From Flavobacterium sp. UBA4098 (GTDB lineage Bacteria > Bacteroidota > Bacteroidia > Flavobacteriales > Flavobacteriaceae), in the NCBI GenBank assembly GCA_002382495.1, contig DFXW01000035.1, positions 26,014 to 40,876 of the forward strand: a DNA stretch of 14,863 bases, in the 5' to 3' direction. Position 1 is the stretch's first letter. Each line of letters starts with the position of its first letter. The position numbers were made by a program, and so were the translations under genes. The notes under the pieces were generated by a model. That model was given only the letters and a program-made list of their open reading frames with translations. It was not told where the DNA came from and made no database searches. This document shows positions 7,284-13,997 of the stretch, piece after piece.

Positions 7284-8681
7284 ATGAATACAAAATATTT
7301 CGACTTAATCAATCAAACATATTACTTCCCTCAAGAAGAGTTTACCTTAAACAAAGACAACCTTCAATTTCACAATATTGATTTGATGAAATTAGTGGAA
7401 CAATACGGAACTCCATTAAAATTTACCTACCTACCTCAGATTTCCAATAACATCAACAAAGCCAAATCATGGTTTCGTAAGTCAATGGAAAAAAACAAAT
7501 ATGAGGCTAAATATTACTATTGTTACTGTACCAAGAGTTCTCATTTTGAATACATTATGAATGAGGCATTCAAAAATAACATTCACATTGAAACCTCTTC
7601 TGCGTTTGACATCAACATTGTGGAGAACCTTTTGGAAAACGGAAAAATTAACAAAAGTACCTATGTGATTTGTAATGGTTTTAAAAGAGATGAATACGTT
7701 TCTAATATTGCTCGTCTAGTCAATACAGGTCATAAGAATACCATTCCAATCATTGACAACTTTGAAGAATTAGATTTACTTCAAGCACAAATCAAAGGGA
7801 AATTCAAAATTGGAATTCGTATTGCTGCTGAGGAAGAACCTAAATTTGAGTTTTATACTTCTCGTTTAGGTATTGGTTACAAAAACATTGTTCCATTCTA
7901 CAAAAAAGAGATCAAAGAAAATAAAAAATTGGAACTGAAAATGTTGCACTTTTTTATCAATACGGGTATCAATGATAATGCCTACTATTGGAATGAATTA
8001 GTGAAATGTATCAAAGTATATGTTGCCTTGAAAAAGGAATGTCCTACGCTTGACGGATTGAATATTGGTGGTGGTTTTCCTATCAAAAATTCATTAACAT
8101 TTGAATACGATTACCAATACATGATTGACGAGATTATCAATCAAATCAAAATTGCTTGCGACGAGGCTGAAGTAGCTGTACCCAATATCTTTACCGAATT
8201 TGGTTCTTTTACAGTAGGTGAAAGTGGTGGAGCAATTTATCAAATTTTGTATCAAAAACAACAAAACGATAGAGAGAAATGGAATATGATTGATTCCTCT
8301 TTCATTACTACTCTACCCGATACTTGGGCCATCAACAAGCGTTTTATTATGTTAGCAGTTAACCGTTGGAATGATACGTATGAAAGAGTTTTATTGGGTG
8401 GTTTAACTTGCGACAGCGATGATTATTACAATTCTGAGCAAAACATGAATGCCATCTATTTACCAAAATACAATAAAGAAAAACCATTGTATATCGGTTT
8501 CTTCAATACGGGTGCTTACCAAGAAACGATTGGAGGATATGGCGGATTACATCACTGTTTAATTCCGCAACCCAAACACATTTTGATTGATCGTGATGAA
8601 AATGGTATTTTGGCTACCGAAGTGTATTCAGAGCAACAAACTTCAGACGATGTTTTAAAAATATTAGGTTATAAAAAATAA
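7284..8681 (+). CDS. speA: Probable biosynthetic arginine decarboxylase (fold type III PLP enzyme)
   Basis: 465 residues. Expected reaction: L-arginine to agmatine plus CO2, the entry to polyamine synthesis. The alanine-racemase-like barrel runs from about residue 45 to 310. The PLP lysine is Lys84 in YYCYCTKSSH. The glycine loop NIGGGFP (260-266) binds the PLP phosphate. Glu305 in FTEFGSF lies where the barrel meets the C-terminal beta domain, and CDSDD (376-380) is the motif whose Cys and Asp complete the active site across the dimer. It is much shorter than E. coli SpeA (658 residues) and lacks that protein's insertions; flavobacterial homologues, as I recall them, have this shorter length. 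Substrate is inferred from that resemblance and from the DHS-like gene downstream; carboxynorspermidine or diaminopimelate decarboxylase is less likely. The gene start follows a 54-bp gap after the small ORF. Confidence 0.75.
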   Translation: MNTKYFDLINQTYYFPQEEFTLNKDNLQFHNIDLMKLVEQYGTPLKFTYLPQISNNINKAKSWFRKSMEKNKYEAKYYYCYCTKSSHFEYIMNEAFKNNIHIETSSAFDINIVENLLENGKINKSTYVICNGFKRDEYVSNIARLVNTGHKNTIPIIDNFEELDLLQAQIKGKFKIGIRIAAEEEPKFEFYTSRLGIGYKNIVPFYKKEIKENKKLELKMLHFFINTGINDNAYYWNELVKCIKVYVALKKECPTLDGLNIGGGFPIKNSLTFEYDYQYMIDEIINQIKIACDEAEVAVPNIFTEFGSFTVGESGGAIYQILYQKQQNDREKWNMIDSSFITTLPDTWAINKRFIMLAVNRWNDTYERVLLGGLTCDSDDYYNSEQNMNAIYLPKYNKEKPLYIGFFNTGAYQETIGGYGGLHHCLIPQPKHILIDRDENGILATEVYSEQQTSDDVLKILGYKK

Positions 8682-8725
8682 TTAAATAATCCCAAATTAA
8701 TCTTTCAAGGAATACAATTTAATTC

Positions 8726-8733
8726 TATTTTCG
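8726..8733 (+). promoter_or_regulatory. Weak candidate -7 box upstream of the DHS-like gene
   Basis: TATTTTCG differs at one position from TAnnTTTG and lies about 33 nt before the ATG at 8767. At the expected -33 distance only TTC (8704-8706) is found. The 85-bp gap after the decarboxylase has no terminator, so read-through from upstream is equally possible. Confidence 0.3.
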
Positions 8734-8766
8734 TAATTGTATTTCCGATTAATAAAATAACAAACA

Positions 8767-9738
8767 ATGAGTAAAGGACCAATTAGTCAATTTATTGAAA
8801 AACATTATTTGCATTTCAATTCGGCATCTTTAGTGGATGCTGCAAAAGCCTATGAACAACAATTGGCCAATGGTGCCAAAATGATGGTAAGTATGGCAGG
8901 TGCTATGAGTACAGCTGAAATCGGAAAGATTTTTGCCGAAATCATTCGTAAAGACAAAGTGCAAATCATTTCGTGTACAGGAGCCAACCTTGAAGAAGAC
9001 ATCATGAACTTAGTAGCGCACTCTCATTATGAAAGAGTACCCAACTATCGTGATTTAACCCCTCAAGACGAATGGGATTTGTTGGAAAGAGGATTGAACC
9101 GTGTAACGGATACTTGTATTCCTGAACACGAAGCGTTTCGACGTTTACAAAAACACATTTATAAAATCTGGAAAGATGCCGACGATAAAGAAGAACGTTA
9201 TTTTCCACATGAATTCATGTATAAAATGTTACTTTCTGGTGTACTTGAAGAATACTATGAAATTGACTTGAAAGACAGTTGGATGTATGCAGCTGCTGAA
9301 AAAAACCTACCGATTATTGTTCCAGGTTGGGAAGATAGTACCATGGGTAATATTTTTGCTTCTTATGTAATCAAAGGTGATTTGAAAGCTTCGACTATGA
9401 AATCAGGTATTGAATACATGACTTTCTTAGCAGATTGGTATCCGAAAAATAGTGCTAACGGAATTGGTTTTTTCCAAATTGGTGGTGGTATTGCAGGAGA
9501 TTTTCCAATTTGTGTGGTGCCAATGTTGTACCAAGATATGGAAATGCATGATATTCCTTTTTGGAGTTATTTTTGCCAAATTTCAGATTCTACAACCAGT
9601 TACGGTTCCTATTCTGGAGCTGTACCGAATGAGAAAATTACTTGGGGTAAGTTAGATATAAAAACTCCAAAATTTATCATTGAATCCGATGCTACAATTG
9701 TAGCGCCTTTAATATTTGCTTATTTATTAGACTTATAG
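8767..9738 (+). CDS. Deoxyhypusine synthase-like protein, probable homospermidine synthase
   Basis: 323 residues of the deoxyhypusine synthase family, which transfers an aminobutyl group from spermidine or putrescine to a lysine or amine using NAD+. The catalytic lysine is retained: ITWGK with Lys295 corresponds to the SWGK of human DHS (Lys329), in the conserved context SGAVPNEKITWGK (283-295). Other conserved parts are SCTGAN (69-74), a Rossmann-type NAD segment, FFQIGGGIAGDF (235-246) and ESDATIVAPL (306-315). Bacteria do not have the eukaryotic target eIF5A, and bacterial members studied so far mostly make homospermidine; flavobacteria are known for homospermidine as main polyamine. Placement just after an arginine decarboxylase supports a polyamine role. 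The next gene starts 13 bp downstream, so they are likely co-transcribed. Exact amine substrates are inferred. Confidence 0.85.
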   Translation: MSKGPISQFIEKHYLHFNSASLVDAAKAYEQQLANGAKMMVSMAGAMSTAEIGKIFAEIIRKDKVQIISCTGANLEEDIMNLVAHSHYERVPNYRDLTPQDEWDLLERGLNRVTDTCIPEHEAFRRLQKHIYKIWKDADDKEERYFPHEFMYKMLLSGVLEEYYEIDLKDSWMYAAAEKNLPIIVPGWEDSTMGNIFASYVIKGDLKASTMKSGIEYMTFLADWYPKNSANGIGFFQIGGGIAGDFPICVVPMLYQDMEMHDIPFWSYFCQISDSTTSYGSYSGAVPNEKITWGKLDIKTPKFIIESDATIVAPLIFAYLLDL

Positions 9739-9751
9739 AATTAACGCCTGT

Positions 9752-10156
9752 ATGAAAAGAGTAATTGTTGACTACGCTAAACTTACCAATGAAATTTTAA
9801 ACTTATTAGTTGAAAAATTTCCTGATGGTTATGATGATTCAGACATTATCCGTTTTAAAAATGCAAAAAATGAATTGGTTGAAGCTGTTGAAGTACGAAC
9901 TGACGATACTATTTATTTAGTAAAAGTAAGTACTAAACTTTCGGATCGAATTGAAAACTATGATGAGGATGATGAAATCCTAAATGTAGCAGTGGAACCA
10001 ATTAAAGAACTTGAACTTGACGAAGACGATGCTGATGACGAATCGGAAGAAGAAAATCTTGATAAACCAGAAAGTGACCCTGAAGATGGAGATGAGGAGG
10101 ATGACGAAGCAAATATAGAAGATATCGCAGACGATGAGGATGAGGATGAAGAATAA
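9752..10156 (+). CDS. Small protein with extreme acidic tail, function unknown
   Basis: 134 residues in two parts. Residues 1-75 look folded, with a helix around LTNEILNLLVEKFPDGYDDSD (11-31) and strands around ELVEAVEVRTDD (41-52) and TIYLVKVS (53-60). Residues 90-134 are almost pure acid: 31 of 45 are Asp or Glu, ending in eight consecutive acidic residues. I recall flavobacterial relatives being labelled DNA primase in automatic annotation, but no primase motif (zinc finger or TOPRIM) is visible, so that label should not be copied. The gene follows the DHS-like gene by 13 bp and precedes a terminator, so it is the last gene of the polyamine unit. A role in binding a basic partner (polyamines, a basic protein) is only inference. 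The tail is low-complexity GAN codons. Confidence 0.75.
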   Translation: MKRVIVDYAKLTNEILNLLVEKFPDGYDDSDIIRFKNAKNELVEAVEVRTDDTIYLVKVSTKLSDRIENYDEDDEILNVAVEPIKELELDEDDADDESEEENLDKPESDPEDGDEEDDEANIEDIADDEDEDEE

Positions 10157-10175
10157 ATAGCATTTTGTTCTATAC

Positions 10176-10213
10176 AAAAAAGGCTATCTGTTATAAAACG
10201 GATAGCCTTTTTT
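10176..10213. terminator. Bidirectional intrinsic terminator
   Basis: Left arm 10176-10190 with the core GGCTATCTG pairs with the right arm 10199-10213 (CGGATAGCC, one G-T wobble) around an 8-nt loop. The left arm starts with an A-run and the right arm ends in a T-run. It serves the convergent acidic-protein gene (plus) and DinB-like gene (minus). Confidence 0.9.
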
Positions 10214-10226
10214 AGTTATTATATTA

Positions 10227-10742
10227 TTACAAATAGCGTTCTCCAAAAACTTTTTGATGTTGTTTTTGATGTCCAATCAGCATAAAACCAATAGCACGTA
10301 CAGAAATAGGATGATCAGATGCTAATCCTACACGTAGTAATTGTTCGTCAGAAAAGCTTTTAAAAAGTAACAAATTCGAATGACGAACAGCTGAAAATTC
10401 TGTTAACAAATCTTGAAGACCTCTTGTATGAGCAGCTGTATTTTTAGCAAAATCATTTTCGTCAAAACCAGGCAAAGGAGTTTGGTCATTTCTTGAAATT
10501 CGTAATGCTCGGTATGCAAAAATTCGTTCCGTATCAATAATGTGTTGGATAATTTCTTTAATCGTCCACTTTCCATCAGCGTAACGATAATCAAACTTAT
10601 CCATCGGAAGATTTTGTACAAATCGAATAAAATCATGCAAACTAATCTCTAATTCCTCAAGTAAATTTACTTCTCCTGCTGCTTTAATATAAGTAGCATT
10701 AAACACTGAATATTCATTTTCGTGTAACTGACTTGTTTTCAT
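10227..10742 (-). CDS. DinB/YfiT-like metal-binding four-helix protein
   Basis: 171 residues from the ATG at 10742; an earlier in-frame ATG at 10814 would run into the ppc coding region and add a tail foreign to the family, so it is rejected. The DinB superfamily signature is clear: DGKWTIKEIIQHIIDTERIFAYR (56-78) holds the first metal histidine, His67, and GHQKQHQKVF (157-166) supplies His158 and His162. These three form the usual metal site of a four-helix bundle. Members often act as thiol-dependent transferases or hydrolases (for instance with bacillithiol), but the substrate here is unknown. It lies 10 bp downstream of ppc on the same strand, and the shared terminator follows, so it is probably the second gene of a ppc operon. 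Why a DinB-like protein would accompany PEP carboxylase is not evident. Confidence 0.82.
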   Translation of the reverse strand: MKTSQLHENEYSVFNATYIKAAGEVNLLEELEISLHDFIRFVQNLPMDKFDYRYADGKWTIKEIIQHIIDTERIFAYRALRISRNDQTPLPGFDENDFAKNTAAHTRGLQDLLTEFSAVRHSNLLLFKSFSDEQLLRVGLASDHPISVRAIGFMLIGHQKQHQKVFGERYL

Positions 10743-10752
10743 AATATGAATT

Positions 10753-13338
10753 TTAAGCAGAGTTTCTACTTGCATTGGTGTTTCCAAAAAGTGAACGAGT
10801 AACAATTTTTTCATACACCTTAATCAGCTTCTCATCTGGATTTTTTTCTTTCAACAACTCATTAATACGGGTCAATCCATATTGTTGTATTGTCAACAAA
10901 GGCAAGACTATACGTTCTCTAATCGCAATGGAGGCTTTACCATCAGGATAGTTTTCCATTAGCTCTTGATGCCCTGCTATTTTTAACAATAATCTTTTGG
11001 TTTCTAAAAATTCATTGTAGATAATTTTCCAAAAATCACCATACTCTGGATCTTTACTCATATAAGCTGTCAATGGAAAAAATGATTTTGCCAACGACAT
11101 CATACTGTTTTCTAAGAGGGTTTTAAAGAACAAAGAATCATCATATAAATTTTGAACTTTATCCCATTGATTGGTATCTTCAAAATGTTTTAATGCGGTA
11201 CCTACTCCAAAAAAACCAGGAACGTTTTGCTTTAACTGACTCCAAGAACCAACAAACGGAATAGCACGTAAATCGGCAAAATCTAAAGTTTCTGATTTAC
11301 TTCTTTTTGAAGGACGACTTCCAATGTTCGTTTTAGCATAATACTTCAACGTACTCATTTTTTCCAGATACGGAATGAATTTAGGATGGTTTTTAAAATT
11401 TAAATATTTTTCATATCCTAAAGCTGCTAATTGATCCAAAATTGCTTTTTCTTCGGCTGTCAATTCATTTCTTCCTTTAGAAAAAACCTGATTAGTTACA
11501 CCAGCACTCAATAAGTTTTCTAAATTATAACGACAGGAATCTAAAGTTCCAAAATTAGAACTAATGGTTTGACCTTGAACCGTAACTTGAATTTCGTTAT
11601 TTTCAATTGTTGGTCCTAAAGACGCATAAAATTTATGTGTTTTCCCACCACCTCTTGCTGGAGGACCACCTCTACCATCAAAGAAAATAGCTTTAATTCC
11701 ATATTTTCTTGAGATTTCGGTTAGTGCTTCTTTGGCTTTGTAAATACTCCAATTGGCCATTAAATAGCCCCCATCTTTAGTTCCGTCAGAGAAACCTAAC
11801 ATGATAGTTTGTTTATTATTTCTTTCTTGCAAATGTTTAGCATAAGCTGGATTAGTATACAACTTTTCCATAATCTCATGCGCATTTTGCAAATCGTCAA
11901 CCGATTCGAATAACGGAATAATATCAACCGTTGGAGCTGACCAATTGCTCAATTTAAAAAGAGCAAAAGTTTCCATTACGTTTAGTGCACTTTCGTTATT
12001 ACTAATTATATAACGGTTAGAGCCAAATTCTCCATTGTTTTGCTGAATTGTCTTAATAGCTTTAATGGATCCTAAAGTAGAATTGGTCATTTCATTTTCA
12101 AATGAAGCTGGATCTAAATCACCCGATACATTTGACAAAACATCAAACTTTTCATTTTCTGATAGATCAAAATAATTAGCAGGAAAAACTGATGATTCCG
12201 ATTTCAAATAATGATTCACTACATCTTTAAAAACGGCATTATGAATTTTACTATTCTGACGAATATCAAGCGTAGCAAAGTGAAACCCAAATAAATTGAC
12301 TTTAATCAATAAGGCATCCAACTGATCTACATAAAGCGATTGATGTTGTTCTACAATGATCAATCGAATTTTTTTAAGTTGTGTTTTAAATTCATCTAGA
12401 GTAATAAAAATTTCTCCTTTGGAATAAAAAACAGAACGATATAATTTTTGTTCTAATTCCGAAACTAAACTATCAACACCTGAAAATGTCAACTTACGTT
12501 TCAGATTTCTCATTTCTATATAGTAGCATTTCAATATAGAAGTACGCAAACGATCGGCTACTTTAAGTGTAATATCTGTAGTTACAAATGGATTACCATC
12601 TCTATCTCCACCAGGCCAAAATCCTAATTTAATTAGCGGATTATTGATTGAATTTCCATTAAACAAGTTTTTCTCTAGATAATGAACCATTTCTCCAGCG
12701 GTTTCGTAGAAAACATTTTCTAGATACCAAATCAAACTTACAGCTTCGTCATACGGATTAGGTTTTTCATTTTGAATAAAAGGAGTTTTACCCAATTGCG
12801 CCAATAACTGTTTAATTCCTAATAAATTATTATTACGAATTGCATCGGTTAAATCGTTAATAATTCCCAACACTGCACCAGGATAAAATTGGGTCGGATG
12901 CGCTGTTAATACAGTCCTAACATTGAATTTTTCTAAAAACTCAGTCAATTCTGCTTGATTGTTATTGTTATCAGCTTTTTCTTTAATATCACGTAAAGAA
13001 CCCCTACCCTCCATATTATTTACTTCCGGAAAAGCAGCATCCTCAATCGCATCAAAAAGCACAATTTGACGTTCAATATATTGAATAAATCGGAACATCA
13101 AATCAATCTTATCTGATTCAGAATCAGTTGGTAAATATTTTTTGGTAAAAAAATCTACAATCTCCACAGGAGTTTCTAGTTTTTTAAACCCTGTATCGCA
13201 AACATCAGTAAATAAAGGAAGTAAAACCCCAGTGTTGTCGATAGAATCAAAAGGTAGTGTTATAAATACACTATTGTAAATATGGTATTTAGAAAGTACA
13301 TCTTGATTAAAACGTTCTAATTTTGGAAGCGTATACAT
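10753..13338 (-). CDS. ppc: Phosphoenolpyruvate carboxylase
   Basis: 861 residues, close to E. coli Ppc (883). It carboxylates PEP with bicarbonate to oxaloacetate, refilling the TCA cycle in the cytoplasm. Catalytic motifs are in order: VLTAHPTQ (143-150) with His147, GFWPGGDRDGNP (239-250), LGFSDGTKDGG (514-524) with Lys521, and FFDGRGGPPARGGG (552-565) with Arg556 and the mobile glycine loop. The family sequence is divergent: HPTQ for the usual HPTE, SDGTKDGG for SDSAKDAG, and the C-terminus reads RNSA where most PEP carboxylases end in (R/Q)NTG. The ATG at 13338 gives an N-terminus of family length. The upstream gap holds the terminator of the Lrp gene and a partial -7 box (TACCTTTA, complement of 13345-13352) without a TTG at the right distance. 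The DinB-like gene follows after 10 bp. Confidence 0.95.
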   Translation of the reverse strand: MYTLPKLERFNQDVLSKYHIYNSVFITLPFDSIDNTGVLLPLFTDVCDTGFKKLETPVEIVDFFTKKYLPTDSESDKIDLMFRFIQYIERQIVLFDAIEDAAFPEVNNMEGRGSLRDIKEKADNNNNQAELTEFLEKFNVRTVLTAHPTQFYPGAVLGIINDLTDAIRNNNLLGIKQLLAQLGKTPFIQNEKPNPYDEAVSLIWYLENVFYETAGEMVHYLEKNLFNGNSINNPLIKLGFWPGGDRDGNPFVTTDITLKVADRLRTSILKCYYIEMRNLKRKLTFSGVDSLVSELEQKLYRSVFYSKGEIFITLDEFKTQLKKIRLIIVEQHQSLYVDQLDALLIKVNLFGFHFATLDIRQNSKIHNAVFKDVVNHYLKSESSVFPANYFDLSENEKFDVLSNVSGDLDPASFENEMTNSTLGSIKAIKTIQQNNGEFGSNRYIISNNESALNVMETFALFKLSNWSAPTVDIIPLFESVDDLQNAHEIMEKLYTNPAYAKHLQERNNKQTIMLGFSDGTKDGGYLMANWSIYKAKEALTEISRKYGIKAIFFDGRGGPPARGGGKTHKFYASLGPTIENNEIQVTVQGQTISSNFGTLDSCRYNLENLLSAGVTNQVFSKGRNELTAEEKAILDQLAALGYEKYLNFKNHPKFIPYLEKMSTLKYYAKTNIGSRPSKRSKSETLDFADLRAIPFVGSWSQLKQNVPGFFGVGTALKHFEDTNQWDKVQNLYDDSLFFKTLLENSMMSLAKSFFPLTAYMSKDPEYGDFWKIIYNEFLETKRLLLKIAGHQELMENYPDGKASIAIRERIVLPLLTIQQYGLTRINELLKEKNPDEKLIKVYEKIVTRSLFGNTNASRNSA

Positions 13339-13384
13339 AAATAGTAAAGGTATTGTTAGTTGTTGTAGTTAAATCATTTGGCAT

Positions 13385-13413
13385 AAAAAAACCCCAAGAA
13401 AAAACTTGAGGTT
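13385..13413 (-). terminator. Intrinsic terminator of the Lrp/AsnC gene
   Basis: Minus strand: AACCTCAAG and CTTGGGGTT form a 9-bp stem with one G-T wobble and a T6 loop, followed by seven T. It lies 25 bp after the regulator's stop codon and ahead of ppc, so the regulator and ppc are mostly separate transcripts. Confidence 0.8.
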
Positions 13414-13437
13414 ATATAATAGATATAGCGTCAAGTA

Positions 13438-13917
13438 TTACATATTTTTAAAAATAGTATGCATCAAGCGCTTCTTATCATTAATACTTTCTTCCAATGA
13501 AATCATAGTTTCGGTTCTGTAAACACCATCGATATCGTCAATCATAAAGATTACATCTTTAGCATGTTTTGTATCCTTAGCTCTAATTTTACAGAAAATA
13601 TTAAATTTACCCGTAGTCACAGAAGCTACAGTAACAAAAGGAATTTCATTAATTCGTTCTAAAACAAACTTAGTTTGAGAAGTATTATTAAGAAAAACAC
13701 CTACATATGCAATAAATGAATATCCTAATTTATCATAATCAAGAACTAGTGAAGAACCCATTATGATTCCAGCATCTTCCATTTTCTTAACTCTAACATG
13801 AACTGTTCCTGCAGAAATTAATAATTTTTTTGCAATATCCGTAAATGGAACTCTAGTGTTGTCAATCAACATATCTAGAATTTGGTGATCTACTTCATCT
13901 AAACGAAACTTACTCAT
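13438..13917 (-). CDS. Lrp/AsnC family transcriptional regulator
   Basis: 159 residues, standard length. The N-terminal winged helix-turn-helix spans about 6-55: LDEVDHQILDMLIDNTR (6-22), then PFTDIAKKLLISAGTVHVR (24-42), where the second part is the recognition helix. The C-terminal RAM ligand-binding and oligomerisation domain covers about 65-150, with the effector-site loop region VTTGKFNIFCKI (100-111) where many members read TGxxD; here the last position is Asn107 or shifted, so the ligand preference may differ. Such proteins form octamers and usually sense an amino acid. The gene has its own promoter and terminator, and Lrp proteins often repress themselves. Targets are not shown by the sequence; ppc immediately downstream and the M14 peptidase upstream are candidates by position only. 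Confidence 0.92.
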   Translation of the reverse strand: MSKFRLDEVDHQILDMLIDNTRVPFTDIAKKLLISAGTVHVRVKKMEDAGIIMGSSLVLDYDKLGYSFIAYVGVFLNNTSQTKFVLERINEIPFVTVASVTTGKFNIFCKIRAKDTKHAKDVIFMIDDIDGVYRTETMISLEESINDKKRLMHTIFKNM

Positions 13918-13952
13918 AATTTTCTCAATTAATATTATTAATTAGCTTAAAA

Positions 13953-13981
13953 CAAAGTTTAAAATTATACATTAAATTCAA
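13953..13981 (-). promoter_or_regulatory. Candidate promoter of the Lrp/AsnC gene
   Basis: Minus strand TTG (complement of 13979-13981), 18-nt spacer, AAACTTTG (complement of 13953-13960), one mismatch to TAnnTTTG. The start would be near 13947, leaving a leader of about 30 nt. No terminator lies between the M14 gene and this site, so read-through may also occur. Confidence 0.45.
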
Positions 13982-13997
13982 ATAAAGGATATTAAAA

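Noticed and set aside
10081..10154. GAN-repeat stretch that looks like a microsatellite
   Set aside because: The low complexity is explained by the acidic coding tail; the unit is not regular enough to call a tandem repeat.
9752..10156. DNA primase label for the acidic protein
   Set aside because: No zinc-binding, TOPRIM or other primase motif is visible in 134 residues.
9980..10177. Minus-strand frame of 65 codons, hydrophobic and Phe/Ile-rich, resembling a membrane peptide
   Set aside because: It is the complement of the GAN-rich acidic tail, which automatically yields Phe, Ile, Val and Leu codons.
10743..10814. Longer DinB-like protein starting at 10814
   Set aside because: The extra 24 residues overlap the 3' end of ppc and do not resemble the family; the ATG at 10742 gives the normal length.
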